A DNA stretch of 64,000 nt from Paenibacillus lutrae (lineage in GTDB: Bacteria > Bacillota > Bacilli > Paenibacillales > NBRC-103111). The notes beneath the pieces were generated by a model. That model worked only from the letters and a program-made list of their open reading frames with translations. It searched no databases and was not told the origin of the DNA. This document shows positions 36,596 through 46,901 of the stretch, piece by piece (the first letter of the stretch is position 1; every line of letters begins with the position of its first letter). The stretch is taken from positions 62,001 to 126,000 of the forward strand of contig NZ_RHLK01000013.1 of assembly GCF_009757775.1 (NCBI RefSeq), written 5' to 3'. The translations under genes and the position numbers were made by a program.

Positions 36596-38050
36596 GTGCG
36601 ATTTAAAGGACGTTCAGTTATAGCATTCGTCTTGCTAGGTATGTTTGTAAGCAGCATTATGACACTGACGGTAGTCAGATCGAATCTGTTTCCAGGAGTG
36701 AGCAAATCCGTAGGAGTTGCCGCTCCTGGCGCTTCGTCCAGCCTCAGCAGTCAGGATGTCAGTAAAATTGCAAAGACTTATGAGCTTATCGAGAACAAGT
36801 ATTTGAGTGATGTGGATCACGATAAAATCATGAACGGCGCCATCAACGGGATGCTTGAAGCGCTGGAAGATCCTTATACGGTCTATATGGACAAGGAAGA
36901 AGCCAAACAATTTACCGAGAATATTAATTCGTCGTTCCAGGGAATCGGAGCCGAGGTGACGGCAGAGGACGGCAGAATCAAGGTTGTATCGCCCATCAAA
37001 GGATCTCCGGCTGAGAAAGCAGGCATTATGGCTAATGATATTGTCGTGTCTGTGAACGGAGAAAAGCTGGACGGGCTGACAGTTAACCAGGCTGTTCTCA
37101 AAATCCGCGGTGAAAAAGGAACGCAGGCGAAACTGGAAATTTTGCGGCCGGGCTCTTCAGACCCGACTCAAGTTACCATCGTCCGTGCGGAAATCGACAT
37201 TGAAACCGTGTTTGCCGAAATGCTGGAAGACGGAATAGGTAAAATCGAAGTCCGCCAGTTCTCCGCCAATACGGGAGATCATTTCAAGAAGGAACTGGAG
37301 AAGCTTGAATCCCAGGGCATGAAAGGTCTCATTATTGATGTCCGCAATGATCCCGGCGGTCTGCTAAATGTCGTGATTGATATGGTGGAGCCGTTCGTGC
37401 CTAAAGGCAAACCGATTGTGCAGATCGAGAACCGCGACGGCAAGAAGGAAGCGACCACCTCCAAGGGCGGTACGAAGAACTATCCGGTTGTCGTCTTGAC
37501 GAATAAAGGAAGCGCAAGTGCTTCCGAGATTTTGGCAGGTGCTTTTAAAGAAGCGGTCGGCAGCAAAACGATCGGAGAGACCACCTTCGGTAAAGGTACC
37601 GTCCAGGAAACGTATGTCAAAGAAATGGGAGACGGCAGCAACATCAAAATGACCGTCTACAAGTGGCTCACACCGGATGGCAACTGGATTCACAAAAAAG
37701 GAATCGAGCCGGATATTAAGGTGGAGCAGCCCGCATTCTTCAAAGCTTCCATTCTATCCAAGAAGGACACTTTGAAGCCGGACAGCAACAATGATGATGT
37801 CAAGAACCTTCAGCTGATGCTGACTGGGATTGGGCATGCGCCTGATCGGACGGACGGCTACTACAGCGCCAAAACTGCTCAGGCGGTTAAAGCCTTCCAG
37901 ACGAGCAAGGGCCTTACGGCAACAGGGGAAGTGGACATTGCGACAGCCAAGAAGCTGGAGACTGCGGTACTTGAAGCCATCAAGCTGCCTAAGAATGATA
38001 ACCAGTTGAAAGCGGCTGTGAAAGAGCTGCAAACCCAGCTTTCCAAGTAA
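36596..38050 (+). CDS. ctpB: C-terminal processing protease CtpB-like (S41) with PDZ and peptidoglycan-binding domain
   Basis: A 484-residue exported serine protease. An N-terminal signal/anchor (SVIAFVLLGMFVSSIMTLTVV) is followed by a PDZ domain (about 90-175), the S41 catalytic core (about 190-375) with the serine in GSASASEILAGA and the lysine in FGKGTVQ, and a C-terminal PG_binding_1 domain (about 400-455, LQLMLTGIGHAPDRTDGYYS). In Bacillus CtpB signals during sporulation. GTG 36596 after GGTGGTGA gives a good signal peptide; the frame opens 20 codons further upstream. Confidence 0.92.
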   Translation: MRFKGRSVIAFVLLGMFVSSIMTLTVVRSNLFPGVSKSVGVAAPGASSSLSSQDVSKIAKTYELIENKYLSDVDHDKIMNGAINGMLEALEDPYTVYMDKEEAKQFTENINSSFQGIGAEVTAEDGRIKVVSPIKGSPAEKAGIMANDIVVSVNGEKLDGLTVNQAVLKIRGEKGTQAKLEILRPGSSDPTQVTIVRAEIDIETVFAEMLEDGIGKIEVRQFSANTGDHFKKELEKLESQGMKGLIIDVRNDPGGLLNVVIDMVEPFVPKGKPIVQIENRDGKKEATTSKGGTKNYPVVVLTNKGSASASEILAGAFKEAVGSKTIGETTFGKGTVQETYVKEMGDGSNIKMTVYKWLTPDGNWIHKKGIEPDIKVEQPAFFKASILSKKDTLKPDSNNDDVKNLQLMLTGIGHAPDRTDGYYSAKTAQAVKAFQTSKGLTATGEVDIATAKKLETAVLEAIKLPKNDNQLKAAVKELQTQLSK

Positions 38051-38057
38051 ACAAAAA

Positions 38058-38115
38058 GACGGTAAGGGGAATCGCGCACAGATAAGCGCAGCCCTTACCG
38101 TCTTCTTCTTTTTGA
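38058..38115 (+). terminator. Terminator after ctpB
   Basis: GACGGTAAGGG (38058-38068) pairs perfectly with CCCTTACCGTC (38092-38102), followed by TTCTTCTTTTT. Confidence 0.9.
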
Positions 38116-38230
38116 CAAATGGAGAGGTGCGGAAGGAAAAAGAACAGGCGGGTCGAATAGTATAGGGAGTGTCAAAATGAATTTTTATACCATATAGACA
38201 TGTAAGATTCGAGCCTGCAAGGAGAGTGTT

Positions 38231-39514
38231 ATGGACATTATTGCGGATGTTGCTGGTCGATTCTTGATGGCGTTCGGCCGCCTATGGCTGAACCCTTTTA
38301 CTTATATCGGACTTCTGCTTGTTATTCTTCAATACCGGAAACAAATTCAATTTGAGCGTAAATTGTTCGCTACGAGTCTTCATTCACTGGTAGGTGAAAC
38401 GTGGCGGACGTATTTGTGGGGCTGGGCGGCCGGACTGGCTGTCTCTGTCGCGATGCTGTTTATCGGCGTCAGTATTCAGCTGGAAACGGTGCTCCTGCTG
38501 TGGGTCCTGTCGATTCTGATGATTCTCATCCGGATCCGGTTCCTCTGTCTGGCTTACTCCGTCGGCCTGGTGGGGATTCTGCAGCCCTTGCTGAGCCTGG
38601 TGCCGCAGCAAGGAGAGGGAGGCTTCTGGAACGGCGTGCTGGCCGCGGTACGCGGTGCCGATGTTCCATCGCTGCTTGCGCTGGTAGCCATCCTGCATGC
38701 CGCAGAAGCGGTCCTGATCCGGGCGCAGGGATCACGGATGGCCAGCCCGATGTTCTACGAGGGCAAGCGCGGCAAGATTGTGGGCGGTTACCAGCTGCAG
38801 GGCTTCTGGCTCGCGCCGCTGTTCCTGGCGGTGCCGGTACAAGCAGGGGCGGCAGCCCTGCCCTGGACGCCGCTGTTTGCCGGAGACAGCCTCATGGCCG
38901 GCTGGACGTTCCTCGCCTTTCCGGCGATGATCGGCTTCAGCGAGCTGACGATGACGCGGCTGCCCCGCGAGAAGGTGAACCGCAGCTCCGGGCTGCTGCT
39001 CATCTACGCGCTCGTGCTCTTCCTGGCAGCGCTCCTTGCGCAGCTGTGGAGTCCGTTCACGATCGTGGCGGCCGTGCTGGGCATCGGGCTGCACGAAGCG
39101 GTCATGTGGTACGGACGCTGGGAAGAAGCCCAGCGCAGCCCGTACTACATTAACCAGCCCCGCGGGCTGAAGATTCTGGCCGTTGTGCCGGGCAGTCCGG
39201 CAGAAGAGCTGGGACTGAAGCCAGGCGAGCTGGTCCACAAGGTGAACGGCCTGCGGGTTCACAGCAAGTCCGAGCTTCATCAGGCGATACAGCTTAGCTC
39301 CGCTTACTGCAAGCTGGAGATTGCCGATCACGCAGGGGAGCTGCGGTTTCACAAACGTGCCGTGTTCGCCGGAGATCACTATCAGCTGGGCATCATTATA
39401 TGTCCGGATCAGGATGCGGTCTTCTATGTAGAGACGAGGCAGCTGCCTTTGTTGACGTATTTGACACGCAAGCTGACCGGGCTGCTCAAAAAGGATTCAG
39501 AGGAAACCTTCTAA
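38231..39514 (+). CDS. minJ: Polytopic membrane protein with C-terminal PDZ domain (MinJ-like)
   Basis: A 427-residue protein with about seven to eight membrane helices (for example NPFTYIGLLLVILQY, GLAVSVAMLFIGVSI, LLLIYALVLFLAALLAQL) and a PDZ domain at about 305-390 (GLKILAVVPGSPAEELGLKPGELVHKVNG). Its location next to ctpB and upstream of uvrBA is that of B. subtilis minJ, which links DivIVA to MinCD and places the division site. The gene is strongly G+C-rich in its middle (38560-39170) compared with neighbours. Orthology rests on architecture and synteny. Confidence 0.8.
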   Translation: MDIIADVAGRFLMAFGRLWLNPFTYIGLLLVILQYRKQIQFERKLFATSLHSLVGETWRTYLWGWAAGLAVSVAMLFIGVSIQLETVLLLWVLSILMILIRIRFLCLAYSVGLVGILQPLLSLVPQQGEGGFWNGVLAAVRGADVPSLLALVAILHAAEAVLIRAQGSRMASPMFYEGKRGKIVGGYQLQGFWLAPLFLAVPVQAGAAALPWTPLFAGDSLMAGWTFLAFPAMIGFSELTMTRLPREKVNRSSGLLLIYALVLFLAALLAQLWSPFTIVAAVLGIGLHEAVMWYGRWEEAQRSPYYINQPRGLKILAVVPGSPAEELGLKPGELVHKVNGLRVHSKSELHQAIQLSSAYCKLEIADHAGELRFHKRAVFAGDHYQLGIIICPDQDAVFYVETRQLPLLTYLTRKLTGLLKKDSEETF

Positions 39515-39539
39515 CCGGTTTCTCACCCTATACAGACGA

Positions 39540-39580
39540 AAACCTCGGCTTCACCGACTGGTGAGGACCGAGGTTTCTTT
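39540..39580. terminator. Shared terminator between minJ and motB
   Basis: AAACCTCGG (39540-39548) and CCGAGGTTT (39568-39576) form a stem, with a further small stem inside the loop; TTTCTTTTTG follows on the plus strand and a shorter T run on the minus strand, so it can serve both convergent genes. Confidence 0.8.
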
Positions 39581-39663
39581 TTGCTTCCGCAGAGGGAAGA
39601 CATTTGAAATGCCGGATAAATCGCGCTTGCTGAAATCGGAAATCGTCTGTTAAGCAGTTGAAT

Positions 39664-40497
39664 TTACTGCGCCGCTTGCACGGGCTGTGTTTGTTCGGTT
39701 TGTTGGGTCTTCGGGGTTGTGGACGGATCGGTTTGCAGCTCACGAAGAACAACAATTTCAACCCGCCGGTTCTTGGCCCGGTTTTCTTCGCTTGTATTGG
39801 GCAGTCTCGGCATCGTATCCGCATAAGCGGTAGCCATTAAATTACTGTCGCCTAATTTAGCAGTATTGGTGAAGTACCGAAGGACGGAAAGAGATCTCGC
39901 GGTAGATAATCCCCAGTTGTCTTTGTAGAAAGAACCTGCGGACATCGGGAGGTTATCCGTATGACCCTCAATGCTGACTTTATTGCTTATGGTTGGAACG
40001 AGTGAGGCAAGCTTCTCCAGAACAGGATAGGCAGCCGGCTTAAGCTCGGCTTTACCCAGGTCGAACAGGAACAAGTCGTTAAGTGTGATAGCGATACCTC
40101 TAGGTGTATCTGCTGCAGATACTTTGGCTTCGAGGTTGTTCTCGACAATGTACGCTTGAATGGCTTTGAGCATATCCTTGAGCTGCTGTTCTTTCTTCTC
40201 GGCCTCTTCAGCGGATGCATTCTTCTTAGGCTTGGTTCCATCGGTGCCTGTTGGCATGTTCGTTCCCGATATACCGCTGCCGTGAGGCAGGATCGATTCG
40301 GACTTCATAAACTCTGAATTAAGGGCTCTTGCCATTGCATCATACTTGCTTGTATCAACTTTGCTCATCGCGTACATGATGATAAAAAAAGCAAGCAGCA
40401 GTGTAATAAGGTCGGAATAAGTAATCAGCCAACGTTCACCAGCTCCATGCCCTTCCTCGTGGCCGCCTCTTCTACCCCTCTTCCGCAAGAACAGCAC
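39664..40497 (-). CDS. motB: Flagellar stator protein MotB
   Basis: A 277-residue protein with one membrane helix (WLITYSDLITLLLAFFIIMYAMS, about 23-45) carrying the ion-binding aspartate in YSDL (residue 29), a linker and a C-terminal OmpA-like peptidoglycan-binding domain (about 150-255, IEGHTDNLPMSAGSF ... NRRVEIVVLRE). It anchors the stator to the wall. The start is read as GTG 40497, which overlaps motA by 26 nt, with GGAGAGG upstream. The proton or sodium preference is not clear from the helix alone. Confidence 0.92.
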   Translation of the reverse strand: MLFLRKRGRRGGHEEGHGAGERWLITYSDLITLLLAFFIIMYAMSKVDTSKYDAMARALNSEFMKSESILPHGSGISGTNMPTGTDGTKPKKNASAEEAEKKEQQLKDMLKAIQAYIVENNLEAKVSAADTPRGIAITLNDLFLFDLGKAELKPAAYPVLEKLASLVPTISNKVSIEGHTDNLPMSAGSFYKDNWGLSTARSLSVLRYFTNTAKLGDSNLMATAYADTMPRLPNTSEENRAKNRRVEIVVLRELQTDPSTTPKTQQTEQTQPVQAAQ

Positions 40498-41272
40498 CCA
40501 CCTCTCCGCTGTTTTTACTGTCGGCTTTCTTCTCGTGAATGAAAGAAGCGAGCTTTTTACGGATCAATTGAGGATTTTCACCTGCCTGCAGAGCAAGAAT
40601 GCCTTCCAGCATGAGCTCCATTTCGGAAATTTGCTCTTTGCCGCGCAGTTTGATTTTATTGGCGATCGGGAGGTAAACAACGTTGGCAAGCATAACCCCG
40701 TACAGCGTCGCGGCGAAAGCTACTGCAATGGCCGGTGCCAGAGCTTCCGGATCGGTCAGGTTGCCGAGTACGTGAATCAGGCCGAGAACGGTACCGATAA
40801 TCCCCATGGTGGGGGAATAGCCGCCCGCGGATTCGAACATTTTGGACATGCTGTCGTTCTTGTGCTCGATGGAATCCATCTCCAGCTCAAGAATTTGCCG
40901 GGTCAGCTCCGGATCCGTTCCGTCAACAACCATCATCAGGCCGTCTCTCAGAAAAGGATTGGGATGTTCGAGTGCTCTCTGCTCAAGTGCCAGAACACCT
41001 TCACGGCGTGCGATAGAAGCCATGTCGACAATCTCGTCGATCGTTGCAGAGGAGTCACGCTCTGTTTGTTTAAAAGCGACAGCAAGTGCTTTGGGGGCTT
41101 TCTTCAGTGTACTGGTAGGGAAACTGACGACTACCGCGCCGATTGTCCCGCCGACAACGATTAGTATGGCACTAGGTATGAATAGGGCTAGTAAGTGCCC
41201 GCCGTCCCACATGTACCCACCGATAAGTGAACCCAAGCCGATGATGAGTCCTAACAGTGTTGCTAAATCCAC
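40472..41272 (-). CDS. motA: Flagellar stator protein MotA
   Basis: A 266-residue protein with four membrane helices (two at residues 1-55, two at about 150-200) and a large cytoplasmic loop. ILIVVGGTIGAVVVSFP and the PTMGIIGTVLGLIHVLGNL segment (with the ion-channel proline) are family signatures. GTG 41272 follows GAGGTGG. With MotB it forms the torque-generating stator. A sigma-D promoter lies about 175 nt upstream. The SFP-x3-LKKAP region resembles both MotA and MotP sequences, so the coupling ion is open. Confidence 0.93.
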   Translation of the reverse strand: MDLATLLGLIIGLGSLIGGYMWDGGHLLALFIPSAILIVVGGTIGAVVVSFPTSTLKKAPKALAVAFKQTERDSSATIDEIVDMASIARREGVLALEQRALEHPNPFLRDGLMMVVDGTDPELTRQILELEMDSIEHKNDSMSKMFESAGGYSPTMGIIGTVLGLIHVLGNLTDPEALAPAIAVAFAATLYGVMLANVVYLPIANKIKLRGKEQISEMELMLEGILALQAGENPQLIRKKLASFIHEKKADSKNSGEVGAVLAEEG

Positions 41273-41349
41273 GATTGACCACCTCTAAATTTAAATAAGT
41301 TCATGATGCTGCCCGATGCGTCCGGAGACTGCCGAAAACGTCTAAATAT

Positions 41350-41378
41350 TTGCAACCGGGATCTAAAAAGGGTATACT
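41350..41378 (+). promoter_or_regulatory. Sigma-A promoter of uvrB
   Basis: TTGCAA (41350-41355), exactly 17 nt, TATACT (41373-41378). A start near 41385 would give a 160-nt leader. Confidence 0.65.
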
Positions 41379-41384
41379 GGAAAG

Positions 41385-41398
41385 GGAACACATATTCT
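41385..41398. promoter_or_regulatory. Possible LexA (SOS) box at the uvrB promoter
   Basis: GGAACACATATTCT contains GAAC-N4-ATTC, one base from the symmetric GAAC-N4-GTTC core of the Bacillus LexA/DinR box, and lies at the predicted transcription start. uvrB is SOS-controlled in B. subtilis, which is why I list it. Confidence 0.35.
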
Positions 41399-41447
41399 TA
41401 TTTCCGGTTGCTTGCGTTTATCCGATGTGGCGTTTTGTATAAGTTCT

Positions 41448-41475
41448 ATATCGGATTTACCGGGATAAAAGTTTA
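41448..41475 (-). promoter_or_regulatory. Sigma-D promoter of motAB
   Basis: On the minus strand TAAA (41475-41472), 16 nt, TCCGATAT (41455-41448). The -10 is identical to that of the hag promoter at 5773-5780. It predicts a leader of about 170 nt that runs through the uvrB promoter region in the opposite direction. Confidence 0.75.
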
Positions 41476-41542
41476 TAGTGATTAAATTGGACGGATTTCC
41501 ATAGATCGAACAATAAGACTACCTGACGGTGGGTGATGAATT

Positions 41543-43540
41543 TTGGATCAAATAGTCAAAAGTCAAAATAAATTCGAGCTTGTCTCGGATTTTTCTCCGC
41601 AAGGAGATCAGCCTCGCGCGATACAAGAGCTTGTGAAAGGGATACAGGCAGGGAGCAGACACCAGACGCTGCTGGGAGCGACCGGTACGGGTAAAACCTT
41701 CACGGCTGCCCAAGTTATTGCGCAGCTGAACCGCCCCACGCTTATCATCGCGCATAATAAGACACTTGCTGCACAGCTCTGCAGCGAGTTCCAGGAATTT
41801 TTTCCGAACAATGCGGTGTCTTACTTCGTCAGCTACTATGATTACTATCAGCCAGAGGCGTATATTGCGTCTTCGGACACCTATATAGAGAAAGACTCCA
41901 GCATCAATGAAGAGATCGATAAGCTGCGGCACTCCGCGACGAGCTCGCTGTTCGAACGCAGAGATGTCATTATCGTAGCAAGCGTCTCCTGTATTTATGG
42001 CTTGGGATCGCCGTCCGAATACGGCTCTTTGCTGCTTTCCTTGAGGACAGGGATGGAGAGATCGCGGAGCGAAATCCTCCACCGCCTTGTTGACATTCAG
42101 TATCAGCGGAACGATATGAATTTCGTCCGGGGTACGTTCCGGGTCCGCGGCGACGTGATCGAGATCTTCCCGGCTTCCCGCAGTGAACAGGCGGTCCGCG
42201 TCGAGCTTTTTGGCGATGAGATCGAGCGGATCACCGAGATCGACGTTTTGACGGGCGAGATCCTCGGAGAACGCGACCATATCGCAATTTTCCCGGCTTC
42301 TCACTTCGTAACCCATGAAGATACGATGAAGCGCGCGCTGGTAAACATTGAGCGAGAGCTTGAAGAACGTCTTGAGGTGCTCAAGGGTCAAGGGAAGCTG
42401 CTGGAAGCGCAGCGCCTGGAGCAGAGAACCCGCTACGACATCGAGATGATGGCGGAGATGGGTTTCTGTTCGGGCATTGAGAACTATTCAGGCCCGCTGA
42501 CCTTCCGTGAGCCGGGAGCGACGCCGTACACGCTGATGGACTACTTCCCGGACGACATGCTGGTCATGGTGGATGAGTCTCACGTGACGCTGCCGCAGAT
42601 TCGCGCCATGTACAACGGAGACCGCGCACGGAAGGAAGTTCTGGTCGATCACGGTTTCCGCCTTCCGTCCGCACTTGATAACCGTCCGCTTAAATTCGAA
42701 GAATTCGAGCAGAAGGTGAATCAGATTGTCTACATTTCGGCGACGCCGGGTCCTTATGAGCTTGAGCATTGTCCGGAGATGGTCCAGCAGATCATCCGTC
42801 CTACAGGTTTGCTTGATCCTCTAATTGAAGTTAGACCGACCAAAGGTCAAATTGATGATCTTATCGGAGAAATTCAGGAGCGTATAGCTCGGGATGAACG
42901 GGTACTCGTTACGACATTGACGAAGAAGATGTCAGAGGACTTAACCGACTATTTCAAAGAAATCGGGATCAAGGTCCGTTATTTGCATTCCGATATTAAG
43001 ACGCTGGAACGGATGCAGATTCTTAGAGATCTCCGCCTGGGGACGTTCCATGTATTAGTCGGAATCAATCTCCTCCGGGAAGGATTAGATTTGCCGGAAG
43101 TGTCGCTGGTAGCTATTCTGGATGCGGATAAAGAAGGTTTCCTTAGATCCGAACGTTCTCTGATCCAGACTATGGGCCGTGCCGCCCGGAACTCGGACGG
43201 CCGTGTTATCATGTATGGTGATAAAGTAACGGATTCAATGGCCAAAGCAATCCAGGAGACAGAGCGTCGCCGTTCCATTCAAGAGGCTTATAATGTGAAG
43301 CATGGCATTACTCCGCAGACCATTGCGAAGAAGATTCGCGAAGTTATCGAGGCTACTAAAGTGGCTGAAGAGAAGACGGAGTATCTGGCTGGCGTTAAGA
43401 CCGGCAAAATGTCCAAGAAAGACCGCACTTCCCTGATTCAGCGTCTTGAAGCCGAGATGAAGGATGCCGCGAAGAATCTGCAGTTTGAAAGAGCAGCTGA
43501 ACTACGTGATGCACTTCTGGAGCTGAAAGCGGAAGGCTGA
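41543..43540 (+). CDS. uvrB: Excinuclease ABC subunit B
   Basis: A 665-residue damage-verifying helicase-like subunit of nucleotide excision repair. The Walker A motif is [14 protein letters not shown], the beta-hairpin region is [46 protein letters not shown] and [25 protein letters not shown] are conserved, and the C-terminal UVR domain (about 625-660) binds UvrC. The start is TTG 41543 after GGTGGGTGATG, giving [17 protein letters not shown]. It has its own terminator, so uvrA is a separate unit. Confidence 0.97.
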   Translation: MDQIVKSQNKFELVSDFSPQGDQPRAIQELVKGIQAGSRHQTLLGATGTGKTFTAAQVIAQLNRPTLIIAHNKTLAAQLCSEFQEFFPNNAVSYFVSYYDYYQPEAYIASSDTYIEKDSSINEEIDKLRHSATSSLFERRDVIIVASVSCIYGLGSPSEYGSLLLSLRTGMERSRSEILHRLVDIQYQRNDMNFVRGTFRVRGDVIEIFPASRSEQAVRVELFGDEIERITEIDVLTGEILGERDHIAIFPASHFVTHEDTMKRALVNIERELEERLEVLKGQGKLLEAQRLEQRTRYDIEMMAEMGFCSGIENYSGPLTFREPGATPYTLMDYFPDDMLVMVDESHVTLPQIRAMYNGDRARKEVLVDHGFRLPSALDNRPLKFEEFEQKVNQIVYISATPGPYELEHCPEMVQQIIRPTGLLDPLIEVRPTKGQIDDLIGEIQERIARDERVLVTTLTKKMSEDLTDYFKEIGIKVRYLHSDIKTLERMQILRDLRLGTFHVLVGINLLREGLDLPEVSLVAILDADKEGFLRSERSLIQTMGRAARNSDGRVIMYGDKVTDSMAKAIQETERRRSIQEAYNVKHGITPQTIAKKIREVIEATKVAEEKTEYLAGVKTGKMSKKDRTSLIQRLEAEMKDAAKNLQFERAAELRDALLELKAEG

Positions 43541-43561
43541 AGACAGGTGATTAGACTGAGG

Positions 43562-43602
43562 AAAGCAAACGATAGGCAGTTTGAGACTGGGTTTGCTTTT
43601 TT
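43562..43602 (+). terminator. Terminator after uvrB
   Basis: AAAGCAAAC (43562-43570) pairs with GTTTGCTTT (43591-43599) and the T tract continues to 43602. Confidence 0.8.
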
Positions 43603-43624
43603 CGGTCTATCCTCAGTTAGAGCG

Positions 43625-43667
43625 GCAGACAGGCAGGAAACGGAATATAGTTTTCCTGCCTGTCTGC
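43625..43667. repeat. 16-bp perfect inverted repeat between uvrB and uvrA
   Basis: GCAGACAGGCAGGAAA (43625-43640) and TTTCCTGCCTGTCTGC (43652-43667) are exact complements with an 11-nt loop. No T-tract follows. The remaining 320 bp up to uvrA is AT-rich; I see only a small ATCGGA-TTTG-TCCGAT hairpin at 43926-43941 and no obvious promoter or gene. Confidence 0.7.
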
Positions 43668-43988
43668 ATGCTTAGAATGACTCGGGTAAGGACATAACTG
43701 GTAGAAGCAGGGTTTGAAAGAATGGCCGTATTTTGATAGACTTAGTAGTTGCAGCGAGTATATACTTTCATATATATTTAATTGTGCTATCCGAGTATGG
43801 ATGTCTGGTGACTTTAATATAAATATAGGCTGTTCTATGGGCTTCATATAGAATAAGAGTATGGAATATAAACAATAAATTCAAGACATATAAGCTAGGA
43901 CAATGATCGGCATGCAAAAGATAGTATCGGATTTGTCCGATGTCTTTTGGGACAAGCCGGTCCATGATAGAGAGGGTGGTACAATACT

Positions 43989-46880
43989 GTGGCCAGAGAA
44001 AATATCATCATTAAAGGGGCACGTGCCCACAATCTGAAAAATATTGATGTGACTATCCCGCGGGATAAATTCGTCGTTCTAACGGGATTAAGCGGATCAG
44101 GCAAGTCATCCCTGGCCTTTGATACGATTTATGCGGAGGGTCAGCGCCGCTATGTCGAGTCACTTTCCGCGTATGCCCGGCAGTTTCTGGGGCAGATGGA
44201 TAAACCCGACCTGGATTCGATTGAAGGATTATCTCCGGCAATCTCTATCGATCAGAAGACCACAAGCCGCAATCCGCGCTCGACAGTGGGGACAGTCACG
44301 GAGATCTACGATTATTTGCGGCTCCTATTTGCGCGTATCGGCAAGCCGCACTGCCCGGTTCACGGCATTGAGATCACCTCGCAGACCGTAGAGCAAATGG
44401 TAGACCGTGTAATGGAATACCCCGAGCGCACGAAGCTGCAAATCCTTGCCCCTCTGGTTTCCGGGAGAAAAGGGGAACACACCAAGCTTCTCGCAGATAT
44501 TCAGAAGCAGGGTTTCGTTCGGGTGCGTGTAAACGGCGAAACGATGGATCTCTCCGATAAGATTACACTGGAGAAGAACAAAAAGCACAGCATTGAGGTC
44601 GTAGTCGACCGCATTGTAATTAAAGAAGACGTTCAAACTCGACTGGCCGATTCGCTTGAGACTGCACTTAAGCTGTCTGAAGGGCGCATCATCGTAGATA
44701 TTATCGGGCAGGAAGAGCTGCTGTTCAGCCAGAACCTGGCTTGTCCGGAATGCGGCTTCAGTATCGATGAATTGTCTCCGCGTATGTTCTCATTCAACAG
44801 CCCCTTCGGTGCCTGCAGCGAATGCGACGGGTTGGGGAGTCAGATGATTGTCGATCCCGACCTTCTTGTGAGCAATCCGGACAAAACGATCGAGCAAGGG
44901 GCTTTTGAAGCTTGGGCGGGAAGCACATCCACTTACTACCCGCAGTTTCTGGCGGCCGTATGCGCTCACTTTAAAATCCCGAGAGATGTTCCTGTATCTG
45001 AGCTTAGTGCAGAACAAATGAAGGTTATTCTGTACGGCACGGAGAATCAGCGTGTGCGTTTCCACTACAAGAATGAGTTCGGAACCGTCAAGGATGCGTA
45101 CGTCCCATTTGAAGGAATTGTACGCAACTTGGAACGTCGCTATCGCGATACCTTCTCGGATGGAATTCGTGAGCATATCGAGGGATATATGAGCTCTAAG
45201 CCGTGCCCGAAATGCAAAGGACACCGCCTGAAGCCCGAGACACTGGCTGTCACTGTCGGCGGCAATAACATCGCTTACGCTACGGAGCTGTCGATCGGCG
45301 ACGCTCAGAGCTGGTTTGAAGAGCTGGAGCCGGGACTCAGCGATAAGGAACGTACGATTGCACATTTGATTCTCAAGGAGATCAAAGCGCGCCTCGGTTT
45401 CCTGGTTAACGTAGGCTTGGATTATCTCACTCTGCACCGTGCAGCGGGAACGCTCTCGGGCGGCGAGGCTCAGCGGATTCGTTTGGCGACTCAGATCGGT
45501 TCTTCCCTTATGGGCGTTCTATATATCTTGGATGAGCCTAGTATCGGTCTGCACCAGCGCGACAATACACGTCTTATCCAGACTCTGGAGCATATGCGGA
45601 ATCTGGGGAATACGCTGATTGTCGTTGAGCATGACGAAGATACAATGATGGCTTCCGATTATATCATCGATATAGGTCCGGGTGCCGGTATTCACGGCGG
45701 TCAAATTATCGCCCAGGGAACGCCTGAAGAGGTGATGAAGAACGAGAAGTCGCTGACAGGCCAGTATCTGAGCGGGAAGAAATTTATCCCCGTACCTGCC
45801 GAGCGCCGTAAACCCAATGGCAAATGGCTCGAAATTAAAGGAGCCAAAGAAAATAATCTCCGTAATGTTAACGTGAAGGTGCCGCTCGGCGTATTTACTT
45901 GCGTAACCGGAGTTTCCGGCTCGGGCAAGAGCACCTTAATCAATGAGATTTTATATAAAACGTTGGCTCGTGATCTTAACAAGGCGAAAGTCCGCCCAGG
46001 TAATTTTCGGGAAATAAAGGGCTTGGAGCATGTCGATAAAGTCATCGATATTGATCAGTCTCCAATCGGACGTACGCCGCGTTCCAACCCGGCTACGTAT
46101 ACGGGTGTTTTTGATGATATTCGGGACTTGTTTGCGTCTACGAACGAAGCTAAAGTTCGGGGATATAAGAAGGGCCGGTTCAGCTTTAATGTGAAAGGCG
46201 GCCGCTGTGAAGCTTGCAGAGGAGACGGCATTATCAAAATCGAGATGCATTTCCTTCCGGATGTCTATGTGCCTTGTGAGATATGCAAAGGCAAGCGGTA
46301 TAACCGTGAAACGCTTGAGGTTCGTTATAAGAACAAAACGATATCGGATATTCTGGATATGACAATTGAAGACTCCTGTGAGTTTTTTGAGAATATTCCG
46401 CGTATTCATCGGAAGCTCTATACCTTGCTTGATGTCGGTTTAGGCTACATGAAGCTTGGGCAATCCGGTACTACTTTATCAGGCGGCGAAGCCCAGCGCG
46501 TCAAGCTGGCAGCCGAACTGTACCGCCGGAGTACGGGCAAGACTATCTATATTCTGGATGAGCCTACTACGGGTCTGCACATCCATGATATAGACCGCCT
46601 GCTGAAGGTGCTCCACCGTCTTGTAGAGAACGGAGATTCCGTTCTTGTAATTGAGCATAATCTGGACGTTATTAAGACGGCCGATCACCTGATAGATTTA
46701 GGCCCTGAGGGCGGAAGCAGGGGCGGCGAGATTGTGGCCAGCGGTACGCCAGAGGCTGTCGTCAAGGTTGAAGGTTCCTACACGGGACAGTACTTGAAGC
46801 CTGTTCTCGAACGCGACCGTAAACGTTCGGATAATCATTCTGAACGTGCCAAAGAAAGACTGCAAGATGCCGCTGGCTAA
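43989..46880 (+). CDS. uvrA: Excinuclease ABC subunit A
   Basis: A 963-residue damage sensor with two ABC ATPase modules: Walker [15 protein letters not shown] near residue 32 and [10 protein letters not shown] near 642, each with its LSGGEAQR signature. Two zinc modules are visible (CPECGF...CSECDG near 255-280; CEACRGDG...CEICKG near 740-770). GTG 43989 follows GAGAGGGTGG at slightly long spacing and gives [20 protein letters not shown], the family start. The dimer loads UvrB on damaged DNA. Confidence 0.97.
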   Translation: MARENIIIKGARAHNLKNIDVTIPRDKFVVLTGLSGSGKSSLAFDTIYAEGQRRYVESLSAYARQFLGQMDKPDLDSIEGLSPAISIDQKTTSRNPRSTVGTVTEIYDYLRLLFARIGKPHCPVHGIEITSQTVEQMVDRVMEYPERTKLQILAPLVSGRKGEHTKLLADIQKQGFVRVRVNGETMDLSDKITLEKNKKHSIEVVVDRIVIKEDVQTRLADSLETALKLSEGRIIVDIIGQEELLFSQNLACPECGFSIDELSPRMFSFNSPFGACSECDGLGSQMIVDPDLLVSNPDKTIEQGAFEAWAGSTSTYYPQFLAAVCAHFKIPRDVPVSELSAEQMKVILYGTENQRVRFHYKNEFGTVKDAYVPFEGIVRNLERRYRDTFSDGIREHIEGYMSSKPCPKCKGHRLKPETLAVTVGGNNIAYATELSIGDAQSWFEELEPGLSDKERTIAHLILKEIKARLGFLVNVGLDYLTLHRAAGTLSGGEAQRIRLATQIGSSLMGVLYILDEPSIGLHQRDNTRLIQTLEHMRNLGNTLIVVEHDEDTMMASDYIIDIGPGAGIHGGQIIAQGTPEEVMKNEKSLTGQYLSGKKFIPVPAERRKPNGKWLEIKGAKENNLRNVNVKVPLGVFTCVTGVSGSGKSTLINEILYKTLARDLNKAKVRPGNFREIKGLEHVDKVIDIDQSPIGRTPRSNPATYTGVFDDIRDLFASTNEAKVRGYKKGRFSFNVKGGRCEACRGDGIIKIEMHFLPDVYVPCEICKGKRYNRETLEVRYKNKTISDILDMTIEDSCEFFENIPRIHRKLYTLLDVGLGYMKLGQSGTTLSGGEAQRVKLAAELYRRSTGKTIYILDEPTTGLHIHDIDRLLKVLHRLVENGDSVLVIEHNLDVIKTADHLIDLGPEGGSRGGEIVASGTPEAVVKVEGSYTGQYLKPVLERDRKRSDNHSERAKERLQDAAG

Positions 46881-46901
46881 CGGCGGAAAGATGACCGGTA
46901 T

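Noticed and set aside
38401-39153. 250-codon frame in another phase of minJ
   Set aside because: Alanine/arginine/glycine-rich shadow of the G+C-rich centre of minJ, without a start signal.
43926-43941. Small ATCGGA/TCCGAT hairpin before uvrA as a riboswitch or terminator
   Set aside because: The stem is only 6 bp, the T tract is weak and no riboswitch motif is present.
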